Source: Flemingiibacterium sp045578725
GTDB lineage: Bacteria; Bacillota; Clostridia; Oscillospirales; CAG-272
DNA: 64,000 nucleotides
Direction: 5' to 3'
NCBI GenBank assembly: GCA_045578725.1
Contig: JAZNKS010000065.1
Span: forward strand, 1 to 64,000
The translations under genes and the position numbers were made by a program. The notes beneath the pieces are model-generated. The model was not told the DNA's origin. It did no database searches and was given only the letters and a program-made list of their open reading frames with translations. Below, piece by piece: positions 1 through 7,702 of the stretch. The first letter of the stretch is position 1. Each line of letters begins with the position of its first letter.

Positions 1-100
1 CATGGCTTTCGCGTCAGCGAAAACTTCCTTATTTGGGAATTGGGGCTGGTTTTGCGAAGCAAAATCATGGCTCAAAGAGACATGAAAGCCACAAAACCAT
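1..100 (-). repeat. Dispersed SD-hairpin-ATG module, copy A
   Basis: Read on the minus strand, this stretch aligns almost end to end with 25133-25229. Shared blocks in order are TTTTGTGGCTT, TTTTGCTTCGCAAA (a hairpin), CCAGCCCCAA, AAGGAAG (SD-like), a TTTTCGC/GCGAAAG hairpin, and a terminal ATG at positions 3-1. It begins just after the stop of the U32 gene. It ends on a start codon whose gene would run off the left edge. Copy B has the same layout in front of comEC and a shorter copy C lies in front of the yhaO-like gene. The left-hand gene is not visible. Confidence 0.7.
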
Positions 101-132
101 GCGTGAAAAAGTATTTTTCACGCTATTCTCCT

Positions 133-1422
133 TTATACGGCGCGGATGATATCACCCGGCTTCAGCGGGGTCCCGATCTTCGCCGAGAATTTCATATAGG
201 GATGCGGTGCGGCCTCGATCGGCTCACCATCCTCATTATACAGCTCCTCAAAATGAATCGGCTGTCCGATTTTGCCGGGCGTGATGACCTCGGCATCCGA
301 ATGAGCGAACACCTTGTTGCGCTGAACAAAATATGCCGTACCGGTGGCTTCATCATAAGCTTCCACCCGGCAGAGATAGGCTTTTTCCTTCATATAACCC
401 GGCTGCTTTGCCGAATTGGCATCTTCCATCGGCTTGGCAAAATAATAGCCGGTGGCATATTCCCGATGGCTGACACTCTCCAGCTCGCGGAGCCAGGCGG
501 GATCATAGCGATAACGCTCCGGATCCGCCAGATACCGGTCAATCGCCATGCGGTAGGTGTTGGTAACTACTGCCGCATAATATTCGCTCTTCATCCGGCC
601 CTCGATCTTGAAGCTGTCGATGCCGCTCTCAATAAGCTCCGGAATATGCTCGATCATACACATATCCTTTGAGCTGAGGAAGAAGGTGCCCTCGCTGCTC
701 TGGGCCACGGGCAGACGGTTATCCGGCCGCTTTTCTTCCACGATCTCATACTGCGTACAGCCTTCCCAGGCCGGATCCTCGATCAGCGTGGATTCGGTCA
801 GCGACATATTCCAGCGGCAGGGCTGGGAGCACCGGCCGCGGTTTGGATCCCGCCCGGTAAAGTGCTGGGACAGCAGACACCGGCCGCTCCAGGATACGCA
901 CATGGAGCCGTGAATGAAGCTTTCCAGCTCCAGCTCCGGAGGTGTATTCTCACGGATGAACCGGATTTCGTCCAGTGTCAGCTCCCGTGCCAGCACAATC
1001 CGCCTGGCACCGAGCTGATGCCATTGCCGGCAGGCTGCATGGCTGACCGTGCTCATCTGGGTGGAAACATGAAGCTCCGTCCCGGGAAGATATTCCTTCA
1101 CCAGCGCCATCACGCCGAGATCCGCCGCGATGACGGCATCGATGCCGACATCCTTCAGGCTCTTGATGAAGGCCTCCAGCTTGGCATATTCGTCCGAATG
1201 GGGCATGGTATTGAGCGTAAGATGGAGCCTTGCACCGCGCTCATGAATATATCCGGCCGCAGCCTTCAGCTCCTCCAGCGTGAAATTGTCCGCCGCAGCC
1301 CGCATACCGAAATCATCGCCGGCCAGATAGACCGCATCGGCGCCGTAAAGAAGCGCCGCCTTCATTTTATCATAATTCCCCGCCGGAGCCAGCAGCTCGG
1401 GGGCTTTTTTTCGCATGGTCAT
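133..1422 (-). CDS. Peptidase U32 family protein (YegQ/TrhP-like)
   Basis: A 429-residue U32-family protein. Characterised relatives take part in tRNA or rRNA hydroxylation (TrhP, RlhA) or were described as collagenase-like proteases; which applies here cannot be told. Visible landmarks are the N-terminal ELLAPAGNYDKMKAAL, a TIM-barrel-like run, and the family Cys-rich core GSMCVSWSGRCLLS followed by GRCSQPCRW, which supplies the conserved cysteines. The frame is open upstream to 1530, but the start is placed at ATG 1422 because GGAG lies six bases before it and homology begins there. The longer version would also include the promoter. A TTGCAA-N17-TATAAT promoter (1459-1487) gives a leader of about 30 nt. 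Confidence 0.9.
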   Translation of the reverse strand: MTMRKKAPELLAPAGNYDKMKAALLYGADAVYLAGDDFGMRAAADNFTLEELKAAAGYIHERGARLHLTLNTMPHSDEYAKLEAFIKSLKDVGIDAVIAADLGVMALVKEYLPGTELHVSTQMSTVSHAACRQWHQLGARRIVLARELTLDEIRFIRENTPPELELESFIHGSMCVSWSGRCLLSQHFTGRDPNRGRCSQPCRWNMSLTESTLIEDPAWEGCTQYEIVEEKRPDNRLPVAQSSEGTFFLSSKDMCMIEHIPELIESGIDSFKIEGRMKSEYYAAVVTNTYRMAIDRYLADPERYRYDPAWLRELESVSHREYATGYYFAKPMEDANSAKQPGYMKEKAYLCRVEAYDEATGTAYFVQRNKVFAHSDAEVITPGKIGQPIHFEELYNEDGEPIEAAPHPYMKFSAKIGTPLKPGDIIRAV

Positions 1423-1458
1423 GGGAATCTCCGTTTCCGATATCAGTTTCTTTCCTTC

Positions 1459-1487
1459 ATTATACCATCGATCCGGGGAAATTGCAA
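1459..1487 (-). promoter_or_regulatory. Sigma-A-type promoter of the U32 gene
   Basis: On the minus strand, TTGCAA (1482-1487) is followed by a 17-bp spacer and TATAAT (1459-1464). It sits about 40 bp before the chosen ATG at 1422 and supports that start over the longer open frame. Confidence 0.7.
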
Positions 1488-1605
1488 GAGTTTTCATATT
1501 TTCCCAAAGCAGTGTTTTCACTTCCCTCACAAATTCTCCAAATGTGAACTTTCTGCAAAATTAAACTTTACTCAATAATTATTTCACATAATTGAGCAAA
1601 ACCCA

Positions 1606-1635
1606 TTGACAAGTCCCCCGCGGCCGTGCTATAAT
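1606..1635 (+). promoter_or_regulatory. Upstream promoter for nnr (P1)
   Basis: TTGACA (1606-1611), an 18-bp spacer and TATAAT (1630-1635). Transcripts would start near 1642 and carry a leader of about 125 nt. That leader contains a TCCGCG/CGCGGA stem around 1649-1681 whose role is unknown. Confidence 0.6.
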
Positions 1636-1698
1636 AGATGCTAACATCTCCGCGGCTGTAAATTTTTTAACAATCGCGGAAAATATTCCGTTTAGCAC

Positions 1699-1727
1699 TT
1701 GATATTCCGTTATTTTTAGTGTATAAT
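1699..1727 (+). promoter_or_regulatory. Proximal promoter for nnr (P2)
   Basis: TTGATA (1699-1704), a 17-bp spacer and TATAAT (1722-1727). It would start a short leader of about 35 nt before the nnr ATG. With the promoter at 1606 it makes a tandem pair. Confidence 0.65.
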
Positions 1728-1768
1728 GGGAATAATAGAATTCTTGCTACAGAAAGGCAATCAGTATC

Positions 1769-3283
1769 ATGATTAAAGTTGTGTCGGTCGATAATATGCG
1801 CCGCAGCGACGCATATACCAGCGAACACACCGTCCCCTCCCGCGAGCTCATGCAGCGCGCCGGCCGTTCCATCTATAACGCGGTGGAATGGAAGCCGCCG
1901 GTCGCCGTTGTATGCGGTACCGGAAACAATGCCGGCGACGGCTTTGTCGTTGCCGAGCTGCTTCACGCGGCGGGCATCCCCTGCGAAATTTTCCTGCTTT
2001 CCGATCATTTTTCGGACGACGGTGCCTATTTCTTTGCCCAATGCGAGGAAGCGGGCGTTACCATCCACCATCTGACAGCCGCTCCCGATCTGAAGGGATT
2101 CGGCACGGTGCTCGACTGCATCTTCGGAACCGGCTTTCACGGTGAAATTGAGGAGCCCTTCCGTTCGGCCATCGAGCAGATCAACAACAGCGGTGCCTAC
2201 GTTGTTTCCGCCGATATCAACAGCGGTCTGGGCGGCGACAGCGGTCTGGGCGGCGGTGCCGGAGCCGGCCGTCTGTGCGTACGCTCCGATCTCACCGTTT
2301 CCATCGGCTGCTACAAGAGCGGCCTGTTCCTCAATTCCGCCAAGGATATGATCAAGAAGAAGATCAACTGCGACATCGGCGTTGAAGTGCTGGATTCGCC
2401 GGCTTATTTGATTGAGGACAACGATATCCGCCGCCTGTTCGTCGGACGGCAGAACGATTCCAACAAGGGCGATTACGGCTATGTCACGCTGATCGGCGGT
2501 TCCGCCAATTACAGCGGAGCGGCCAAGCTTGCCAATATGTCGCTTTCGGCTCTGCGCGCCGGTGCCGGTGTCTGCCGGCTGGCGGTCCCCGCAAGCCTGA
2601 TCGGTGCGGTCATGCCCTTCATTCTGGAATCCACCCTCTTCCCGCTGGATGATGCGGACGGCCATTACAGCTTCAGCTACACCACCACCGAGCGGCTCTT
2701 CCGCAATATGCAGGCCGGCGCTGTCGGTATGGGCATGGGGCGCTCGGGCGATGTCAAGCGCCTGCTGGAATACGCGCTCTGCGAATACAGCGGCCGTCTG
2801 GTTGTCGATGCCGACGGTCTGAATGCGCTGGCTTCCATTGACAAAAAGCGGTTTGTCAACTCCTCCTGCCGTCTGATTCTCACCCCGCATCCCAAGGAAT
2901 TCGAGCGGCTCAGCGGCGTGGATGTCGATCAGTTCAAGAACGACCTGATCGCGGCCGCCAAGAATTACGCCGCCTCCACCGGAACCATTCTCTTACTCAA
3001 GGGGCCGACCACCATTGTCACCGACGGCAAGACCGTCTATCTGATCGACAAGGGATGTCCCGGCATGGCTACCGCCGGCAGCGGCGATGTGCTTTCGGGT
3101 ATTCTGGCCGGCATCTGCGGCTATGTAGATGATGACGATCTCCTGCTCGGCGTTGCCGCCGGTGCCTACCTGAACGGTCTGGCCGGCGAAATCGCCGCCC
3201 GCGATATCCCGGAGGTTTCCATGATCGCCGGCGATACGGTCCGCGCCATTCCGATGGCCGTCAAGGAAATCATCGGCGTCTGA
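1769..3283 (+). CDS. nnr: Bifunctional NAD(P)H-hydrate epimerase/dehydratase
   Basis: A 504-residue two-domain enzyme that repairs hydrated NADH and NADPH. The N-terminal YjeF-type epimerase (about 1-205) interconverts the R and S hydrates; the motif GNNAGDGF is visible. The C-terminal ribokinase-like dehydratase (about 220-504) removes water using ADP or ATP; it shows LTPHPKEF, LLKGPTTIV and the nucleotide-binding ATAGSGDVLSG. The length is normal for the fused form. The start is ATG 1769 behind AAAGG. The family loop SGLGGDSG carries an in-frame 18-bp tandem duplication (2222-2257). The gene stands alone with two promoters and its own terminator. Confidence 0.96.
   Translation: MIKVVSVDNMRRSDAYTSEHTVPSRELMQRAGRSIYNAVEWKPPVAVVCGTGNNAGDGFVVAELLHAAGIPCEIFLLSDHFSDDGAYFFAQCEEAGVTIHHLTAAPDLKGFGTVLDCIFGTGFHGEIEEPFRSAIEQINNSGAYVVSADINSGLGGDSGLGGGAGAGRLCVRSDLTVSIGCYKSGLFLNSAKDMIKKKINCDIGVEVLDSPAYLIEDNDIRRLFVGRQNDSNKGDYGYVTLIGGSANYSGAAKLANMSLSALRAGAGVCRLAVPASLIGAVMPFILESTLFPLDDADGHYSFSYTTTERLFRNMQAGAVGMGMGRSGDVKRLLEYALCEYSGRLVVDADGLNALASIDKKRFVNSSCRLILTPHPKEFERLSGVDVDQFKNDLIAAAKNYAASTGTILLLKGPTTIVTDGKTVYLIDKGCPGMATAGSGDVLSGILAGICGYVDDDDLLLGVAAGAYLNGLAGEIAARDIPEVSMIAGDTVRAIPMAVKEIIGV
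2222..2257 (+). repeat. In-frame 18-bp tandem duplication in nnr
   Basis: The 18-mer starting AGCGGTCTGGGCGGCGAC at 2222 repeats at 2240-2257 with differences only in its last codon. It encodes SGLGGD followed by SGLGGG. It lies in the conserved SGL-x-x-D-x-G loop of the epimerase domain, so this protein has six extra residues there. Confidence 0.75.
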
Positions 3284-3310
3284 TTCATCCTTTCAATCCC
3301 CTGTCATTCA

Positions 3311-3345
3311 CCCGCACCGCATAATATGCGATGCGGGTTTTATTT
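3311..3345 (+). terminator. Rho-independent terminator of nnr
   Basis: A GC-rich stem (CCCGCA at 3311 pairing with TGCGGG ending at 3337) closes over an inner GCAT/ATGC stem and is followed by a T-rich run (TTTTATTT). It lies about 28 bp after the nnr stop. Confidence 0.8.
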
Positions 3346-3395
3346 ATCCCGGAATCAAAAAAACGCCGTAAAACGGCGTTTTTTGATTCCGGGAT
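3346..3395. terminator. Large bidirectional terminator between convergent genes
   Basis: A near-perfect 50-bp inverted repeat with arms ATCCCGGAATC and GATTCCGGGAT. The inner stem is AACGCCG/CGGCGTT, flanked by A7 on one side and T6 on the other. It can terminate both nnr transcription and the leftward DUF6056 operon, which ends at 3413. Confidence 0.85.
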
Positions 3396-3412
3396 GTATC
3401 GGGCCGGGGCGG

Positions 3413-5236
3413 TCAATCTGCCCCTCCCGTGGAAATAGCGACACTCTGCCAATCAAAGGTGTAGGTGAAGCCAAAGAATTCGGCAGCCGCGCTTACGAGA
3501 ATATAGTCGCGGTCGGTAAATCCGGTCGTATAGCATTCATCCACGATCACCTCACCGTCCGACACGCGGGTAATCGTATTATCCAGCTTCGACAGGAAAT
3601 ATTGCTCCCCGTTGTAATTAATGTGGAAACCGTTTCCGCCTGCAAAATCCCAGGCAAAGGAAACACCCAGACTGTCAAACAGATCCCGCATCGGCAGATA
3701 GAGTACGGCATGAGTCATCGCGCTATGCATACGAAGGGGAATGCCATCCACAGTGACCGGCCAATGAGCATAATGCTCGCCCTCCAGAAATACAGGAAAG
3801 TCCTGCGGGATATCATAGGCACGGCGGAAGAAGGTGAAGAAATAAGCTCCTTCATACATCAGCGTATGACGGTAGTTGTCAAGATAGTCCGTGCAGAGAA
3901 CAATTTCTCCCTTTTCAAGACCGCTTGCAATGGCTTCCTCATTCTTCCGGATGACGGCACTGTTGGCACGGTAGCCGTCAAACGTCGGAACCGCAGCCAG
4001 CAGACATAGCAGCACAGCAGCGGCACCGACCGAAATCCGCGCAGGATCCGGCAGCTGTGCCAGATAGATCTCGCCCAGACGAACCGTCACGGCAATCAGC
4101 AGAATCAGCGTCGGCACAACGGTACGGTATGCGCCGAGGTTGGTGAAAATCATGATTCCGATCGAAGCAAGCCCTGCAAGAATGAAGGTCCCGCTCACGG
4201 AAAATTCGGAATCGAAAAACAGGAGAATCCCGGCAAATGCAAGATAGACGAACACGAGAAGCTGTCCGGCTGCGGCCGTGAACGGCGGCCGGTTGAGCTG
4301 CAAAAGCAGCAGATAGAAAAATGCAACCGGCAGACCTGCCAGAAGCGGGCGCAGGAATTTACGGCGGCGGATCAGCGGCAGGAAGCCAAGCAGCAGAATC
4401 AGCAACGTCAGCAGCCAGGCCGCACCGGGATTGGATCGCCCCGTTCCGAAGAAGTAGGACATCACCGAATAAAAGCGTGACGCAAGGAGCGGAGGATTCA
4501 GCAGGATAGAAAGCGCTCCCGCCTGTTCGCCGTCGGCTGAGATACGGCTGAATGTACCGGGTGCAAACATAACGGTAAGATAACCGCAAAGAACAAACAC
4601 AATGGGGATCAGCGAGCGCCAGGGCCGCTTTTCCCGCGGGGCCCGGATAAGAGCGCCGCCGGCAATCAGAATTCCGCCGACGAGAGCGGCCAGACCGTTC
4701 TGCTCGGTTGTCGCACCGGCAAGGAAGCCAAGCAGGCAGGCAAGCACCGTACCGCGATCCCGGATGGCACGCTGTGCCGCCGCAAAATAGCCGAAGAAAA
4801 GAAGAGCGGGGAAACAATAGTTGAAGGATCCGGCAACCCAAAGCAGGGTCTGATTCAGATAGAAGACCGTCAGGGCAAGCAGAATGCCGAGAGCAACAGC
4901 AACCATTCCGGGTGAAAAGGGAGTCCCATCCTCACACTGGCTCTTGCGTGAAAGGTAAAATGCCGCACCCATCATGAACGGGAAAAGGAACGCATAAAGC
5001 TTCGTTCCGAAGAGCAGAAAGACCTCGGCAAAAAAGTGAACCAATGCCCGTCCGTTACAGGTCAGATAATGATCGACCGTCTTTGTCCAGAAGCTTTTCA
5101 GCCCATCATCAAAGAAAGTAGCATACTGGTAGTCATCGCTGTAAAGCGTAATATAGGACAAAAGGAGAATGGACGCCGCAAGCATACCGGCGAGGGCAAT
5201 CCACTCCGCAGTGCGGAAAATCTGTTTTTTCTGCAT
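3413..5236 (-). CDS. DUF6056-type polytopic membrane protein with copper-amine-oxidase-N-like C-terminus
   Basis: A 607-residue protein. The first 430 or so residues hold about ten hydrophobic segments, beginning WIALAGMLAASILLLSYITL. Then comes the periplasmic-type motif YSDDYQYATFFDDGLKSFW, typical of DUF6056 or GtrB-like glycosyl-transfer membrane proteins. The last 110 or so residues are soluble. They carry LYLPMRDLFDSLGVSFAWD and ILVSAAAEFFGFTYTFDW, the hallmarks of the copper-amine-oxidase N-terminal domain found in many Clostridia surface proteins. The start at ATG 5236 has AAGGAG eight bases before it; the frame stays open to 5305 without an SD. It is probably co-transcribed with the DUF975 gene 65 bp upstream. 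The substrate is unknown. Confidence 0.8.
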   Translation of the reverse strand: MQKKQIFRTAEWIALAGMLAASILLLSYITLYSDDYQYATFFDDGLKSFWTKTVDHYLTCNGRALVHFFAEVFLLFGTKLYAFLFPFMMGAAFYLSRKSQCEDGTPFSPGMVAVALGILLALTVFYLNQTLLWVAGSFNYCFPALLFFGYFAAAQRAIRDRGTVLACLLGFLAGATTEQNGLAALVGGILIAGGALIRAPREKRPWRSLIPIVFVLCGYLTVMFAPGTFSRISADGEQAGALSILLNPPLLASRFYSVMSYFFGTGRSNPGAAWLLTLLILLLGFLPLIRRRKFLRPLLAGLPVAFFYLLLLQLNRPPFTAAAGQLLVFVYLAFAGILLFFDSEFSVSGTFILAGLASIGIMIFTNLGAYRTVVPTLILLIAVTVRLGEIYLAQLPDPARISVGAAAVLLCLLAAVPTFDGYRANSAVIRKNEEAIASGLEKGEIVLCTDYLDNYRHTLMYEGAYFFTFFRRAYDIPQDFPVFLEGEHYAHWPVTVDGIPLRMHSAMTHAVLYLPMRDLFDSLGVSFAWDFAGGNGFHINYNGEQYFLSKLDNTITRVSDGEVIVDECYTTGFTDRDYILVSAAAEFFGFTYTFDWQSVAISTGGAD

Positions 5237-5301
5237 TTTGTATTCTCCTTCCGGCCGCCCGTTTCCAACCGACGGGTTTGCCGTACCGTTATCGCGCCCG
5301 A

Positions 5302-5919
5302 TCAAAGTCCGAGATCGGCTTCGGTGATCTTGCCGGTCGCCAGCGAATCCGCTACATACTCATCAAAATAAGCCGCACGGGTGATGGAAGTGTAAGGCGA
5401 AACCCAGAAGATTTCGACGATGCCCAGCGTGAGAATGCCAAGCAGATGCCAGCCGATGAAGCTGAGATCCACGATGAACAGCTCCAGCTTGCGGCCCTGC
5501 ATAATCTTCATCGAGAGCTTGAGCGCCGATTTTGCATCCACGTTGGTGTATTTGCCGAGAATGTAGGGCGTCATGGCATAGGAATAGGACTTCACAATGC
5601 CGGGAAGCACGAAGAGCATACTCCACAGTGTACTAAACAGGGTCATCCAGCACATACCGCCCAGCTTTCGGGGGAAGTTCTCCTGGAATGCACTGGTGAA
5701 CATGGTTTCGATGGAGGGATTCTCGCACCGCCAGAGCATGAGATAGATCAGGCAGAGGCCGACCGAAAGCGGGAAGACGAGCACAAAGCCAAGACCAGCC
5801 GTTACGCCGGACAGCACCGCATTGATCAGCATCAGAAGAAGCATCGGCGCCAGCGCCATGCCGTAGTGCGTTTTCACGATCTCCTTGGCAATGGATTTGA
5901 TTTCAGAACGGGTTTTCAT
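5302..5919 (-). CDS. DUF975 family integral membrane protein
   Basis: 205 residues with about five hydrophobic segments. The N-terminal MKTRSEIKSIAKEIV and the sequence FVLPGIVKSYSYAMTPYIL are the recognisable DUF975 signature; the function of the family is unknown. It is the first gene of a two-gene leftward operon with the DUF6056 protein. A strong promoter (5950-5978) gives a leader of about 25 nt. Confidence 0.88.
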   Translation of the reverse strand: MKTRSEIKSIAKEIVKTHYGMALAPMLLLMLINAVLSGVTAGLGFVLVFPLSVGLCLIYLMLWRCENPSIETMFTSAFQENFPRKLGGMCWMTLFSTLWSMLFVLPGIVKSYSYAMTPYILGKYTNVDAKSALKLSMKIMQGRKLELFIVDLSFIGWHLLGILTLGIVEIFWVSPYTSITRAAYFDEYVADSLATGKITEADLGL

Positions 5920-5949
5920 TGTCAGACTCCTTTGTTAAGTAGTATATAT

Positions 5950-5978
5950 AGTATAAACCAAAATTCCTGCGCTGTCAA
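5950..5978 (-). promoter_or_regulatory. Promoter of the DUF975-DUF6056 operon
   Basis: On the minus strand, TTGACA (5973-5978), a 17-bp spacer and TATACT (5950-5955), about 30 bp before the DUF975 ATG. Confidence 0.75.
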
Positions 5979-6016
5979 TACGGAATCCGATCAAAAACGC
6001 GAAATTCCGACACGCT

Positions 6017-7642
6017 TTATCGATTCGGGCGCAGGGCCGCGGCAATCGCCTGATAATCGTTGGTCATGACCGTATCGGCACCAAGCTCGATATAGCGGCG
6101 CGCTTCGTCGGGATCATCTGCATAGAACACATTGACCCGGATATTGTTCGCGTGCGCCTTTGCGATCGCTTTTTCGATGTAATCCGGCGGATTGTTCTTG
6201 AAATATGGCTTGAAGAGCTGAATCTTCGTGCAATCGGCCGCCAGAGCCTTTTCCACCAGATCCTCACACGGATCGACGGCCGCGCCGGCACAGCGGGCAA
6301 TATCGGGTGCCAGCCGCTGAAGCTGGGCCAGGATCGCCGGATTTCCGGTCATGAAATAGCAGTATTTCTCGGCATCGAAGCGGCGGATGGTATCGATCAC
6401 CTTCTGCAGATACTCTTCGGAGATGGGATTCACGTCATCCTTTGCCTTGATATGAACATTCATCACGGTCTGGCAGGCGAATTTCTTCAGGATATCCTCC
6501 AGCGTGACGATCCGCATCCCGGCAAACTTTTTATCGTGCCGGCAGCCGAAGTCAAACTTCAGCAGTTCCTCATAGGTGTAATCCCAGATAAAACCGCTTC
6601 CGTCGGACACACGATCCAGATTCGCATCGTGGATGGATACAATCTCGCCATCCTTCGTCCACCAGAGATCGAATTCGATCTCCTCGGCCCCCAGCGCAAT
6701 CGCCGCGCCGAAGGCGGGAAGGCTGTTCTCCGGCGCAATCGTGTTGAAGCCGCGATGGGCATTGATGCGGGGATAGGGCAGATATTCATCGGGCGCAATC
6801 ATCGCCGGACCGGCAGGACGGTACTGCCACGGATGACGGCCGAAATCGATGTATTCATAATGCGGTGCAGGCGGATTGCCGTAACCCGCAGGCTTGTAAT
6901 ATTTGTCGGCCGGATCGAATTCGGCGACACCGAGCCCCACCCGGCTCTTCATGTTGACTAAAACCTTTCCCTTCGGGGTCACGATCATGCTGGCACCGCA
7001 GATATCGGAATTTTCGTCCATGCTGACCGAGGCGCGGAGCAGATAAGCATTGGTATTGTAGGCGAGGAAGCGGCCCATGATTTCCAGCGCATCGTGGGTA
7101 TCGCTCCGCTGAAGTGAGCAGCCGATGATGATATCCACCTTCTGACGGGCGATTTTGGCGAAGGCCTCGTAGAAGTAGAAATCGTAGCAGGTCAGAAAGC
7201 CGAAGCGCAGGCCTTCGATCTCCAGCACATACGGCTCGGAATATTCAAAGGTGTAAGCACTGTCCAGCTTCACCGTGTACAATTCAGAGGGCGGCAGGTG
7301 CTTCTTGTAATAGCGGCCGACGATTGCACCATCCCGGCCGAAGGCATAGGTGGTGTTGCGGAAACCGGTTTCGGTTTCAAACAGGCCATTGACAAACACA
7401 ATGGCATGACAGCGTACGGCGGTATTCTTCGCCTCCTCCAAAAGGCGGGGACTGTATTTTAAGTAAGCCGCCAGATTGTCCTCGCGGGTTTCGGCGCTGT
7501 AGGGGACATCGCTGTATTCGGGCAGGACAATGATGTCCATCGAATCATCGCATTCCCGCATCAGCTCCAGTTTCTTCTCGAACCAGACATCGGCCATGGC
7601 CGCATCCCGGCCGTAAGGCGGCTGAATCACACAGGCTTTCAT
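6017..7642 (-). CDS. Fusion of a carbon-nitrogen hydrolase and a glycerophosphodiester phosphodiesterase
   Basis: A 541-residue cytoplasmic protein made of two enzymes. Residues 1 to about 270 form a nitrilase-superfamily domain with the catalytic Glu (LPEY, E42), Lys (YYKKHLPPSE, K113 or K114) and Cys (FLTCYDFYFYE, C152). Residues about 292-541 form a GDPD TIM barrel with HRG (296-298), PENS (304-307), IEFD and IHDANLDRVSDG. All canonical catalytic residues of both halves appear present. The start is ATG 7642 behind AAAGGAG; the frame is open to 7690 but lacks an SD there. It follows the aldose epimerase gene after a terminator-like hairpin, so expression may depend on read-through. A joint substrate, such as an amide-containing glycerophosphodiester, is only a guess. 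Confidence 0.9.
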   Translation of the reverse strand: MKACVIQPPYGRDAAMADVWFEKKLELMRECDDSMDIIVLPEYSDVPYSAETREDNLAAYLKYSPRLLEEAKNTAVRCHAIVFVNGLFETETGFRNTTYAFGRDGAIVGRYYKKHLPPSELYTVKLDSAYTFEYSEPYVLEIEGLRFGFLTCYDFYFYEAFAKIARQKVDIIIGCSLQRSDTHDALEIMGRFLAYNTNAYLLRASVSMDENSDICGASMIVTPKGKVLVNMKSRVGLGVAEFDPADKYYKPAGYGNPPAPHYEYIDFGRHPWQYRPAGPAMIAPDEYLPYPRINAHRGFNTIAPENSLPAFGAAIALGAEEIEFDLWWTKDGEIVSIHDANLDRVSDGSGFIWDYTYEELLKFDFGCRHDKKFAGMRIVTLEDILKKFACQTVMNVHIKAKDDVNPISEEYLQKVIDTIRRFDAEKYCYFMTGNPAILAQLQRLAPDIARCAGAAVDPCEDLVEKALAADCTKIQLFKPYFKNNPPDYIEKAIAKAHANNIRVNVFYADDPDEARRYIELGADTVMTNDYQAIAAALRPNR

Positions 7643-7661
7643 TGCGTATCTCCTTTCAGAT

Positions 7662-7696
7662 AAAAAATCCGGGATGCTGTCATGCAGCATCCCGGA
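7662..7696 (-). terminator. Terminator or attenuator after the aldose epimerase gene
   Basis: On the minus strand a 12-bp stem (TCCGGGATGCTG with CAGCATCCCGGA, 7668-7696) is followed by six T (7662-7667). The stem core CCGGGATGC is reused in the terminator at 38068-38094. Confidence 0.85.
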
Positions 7697-7702
7697 GAAA
7701 AA

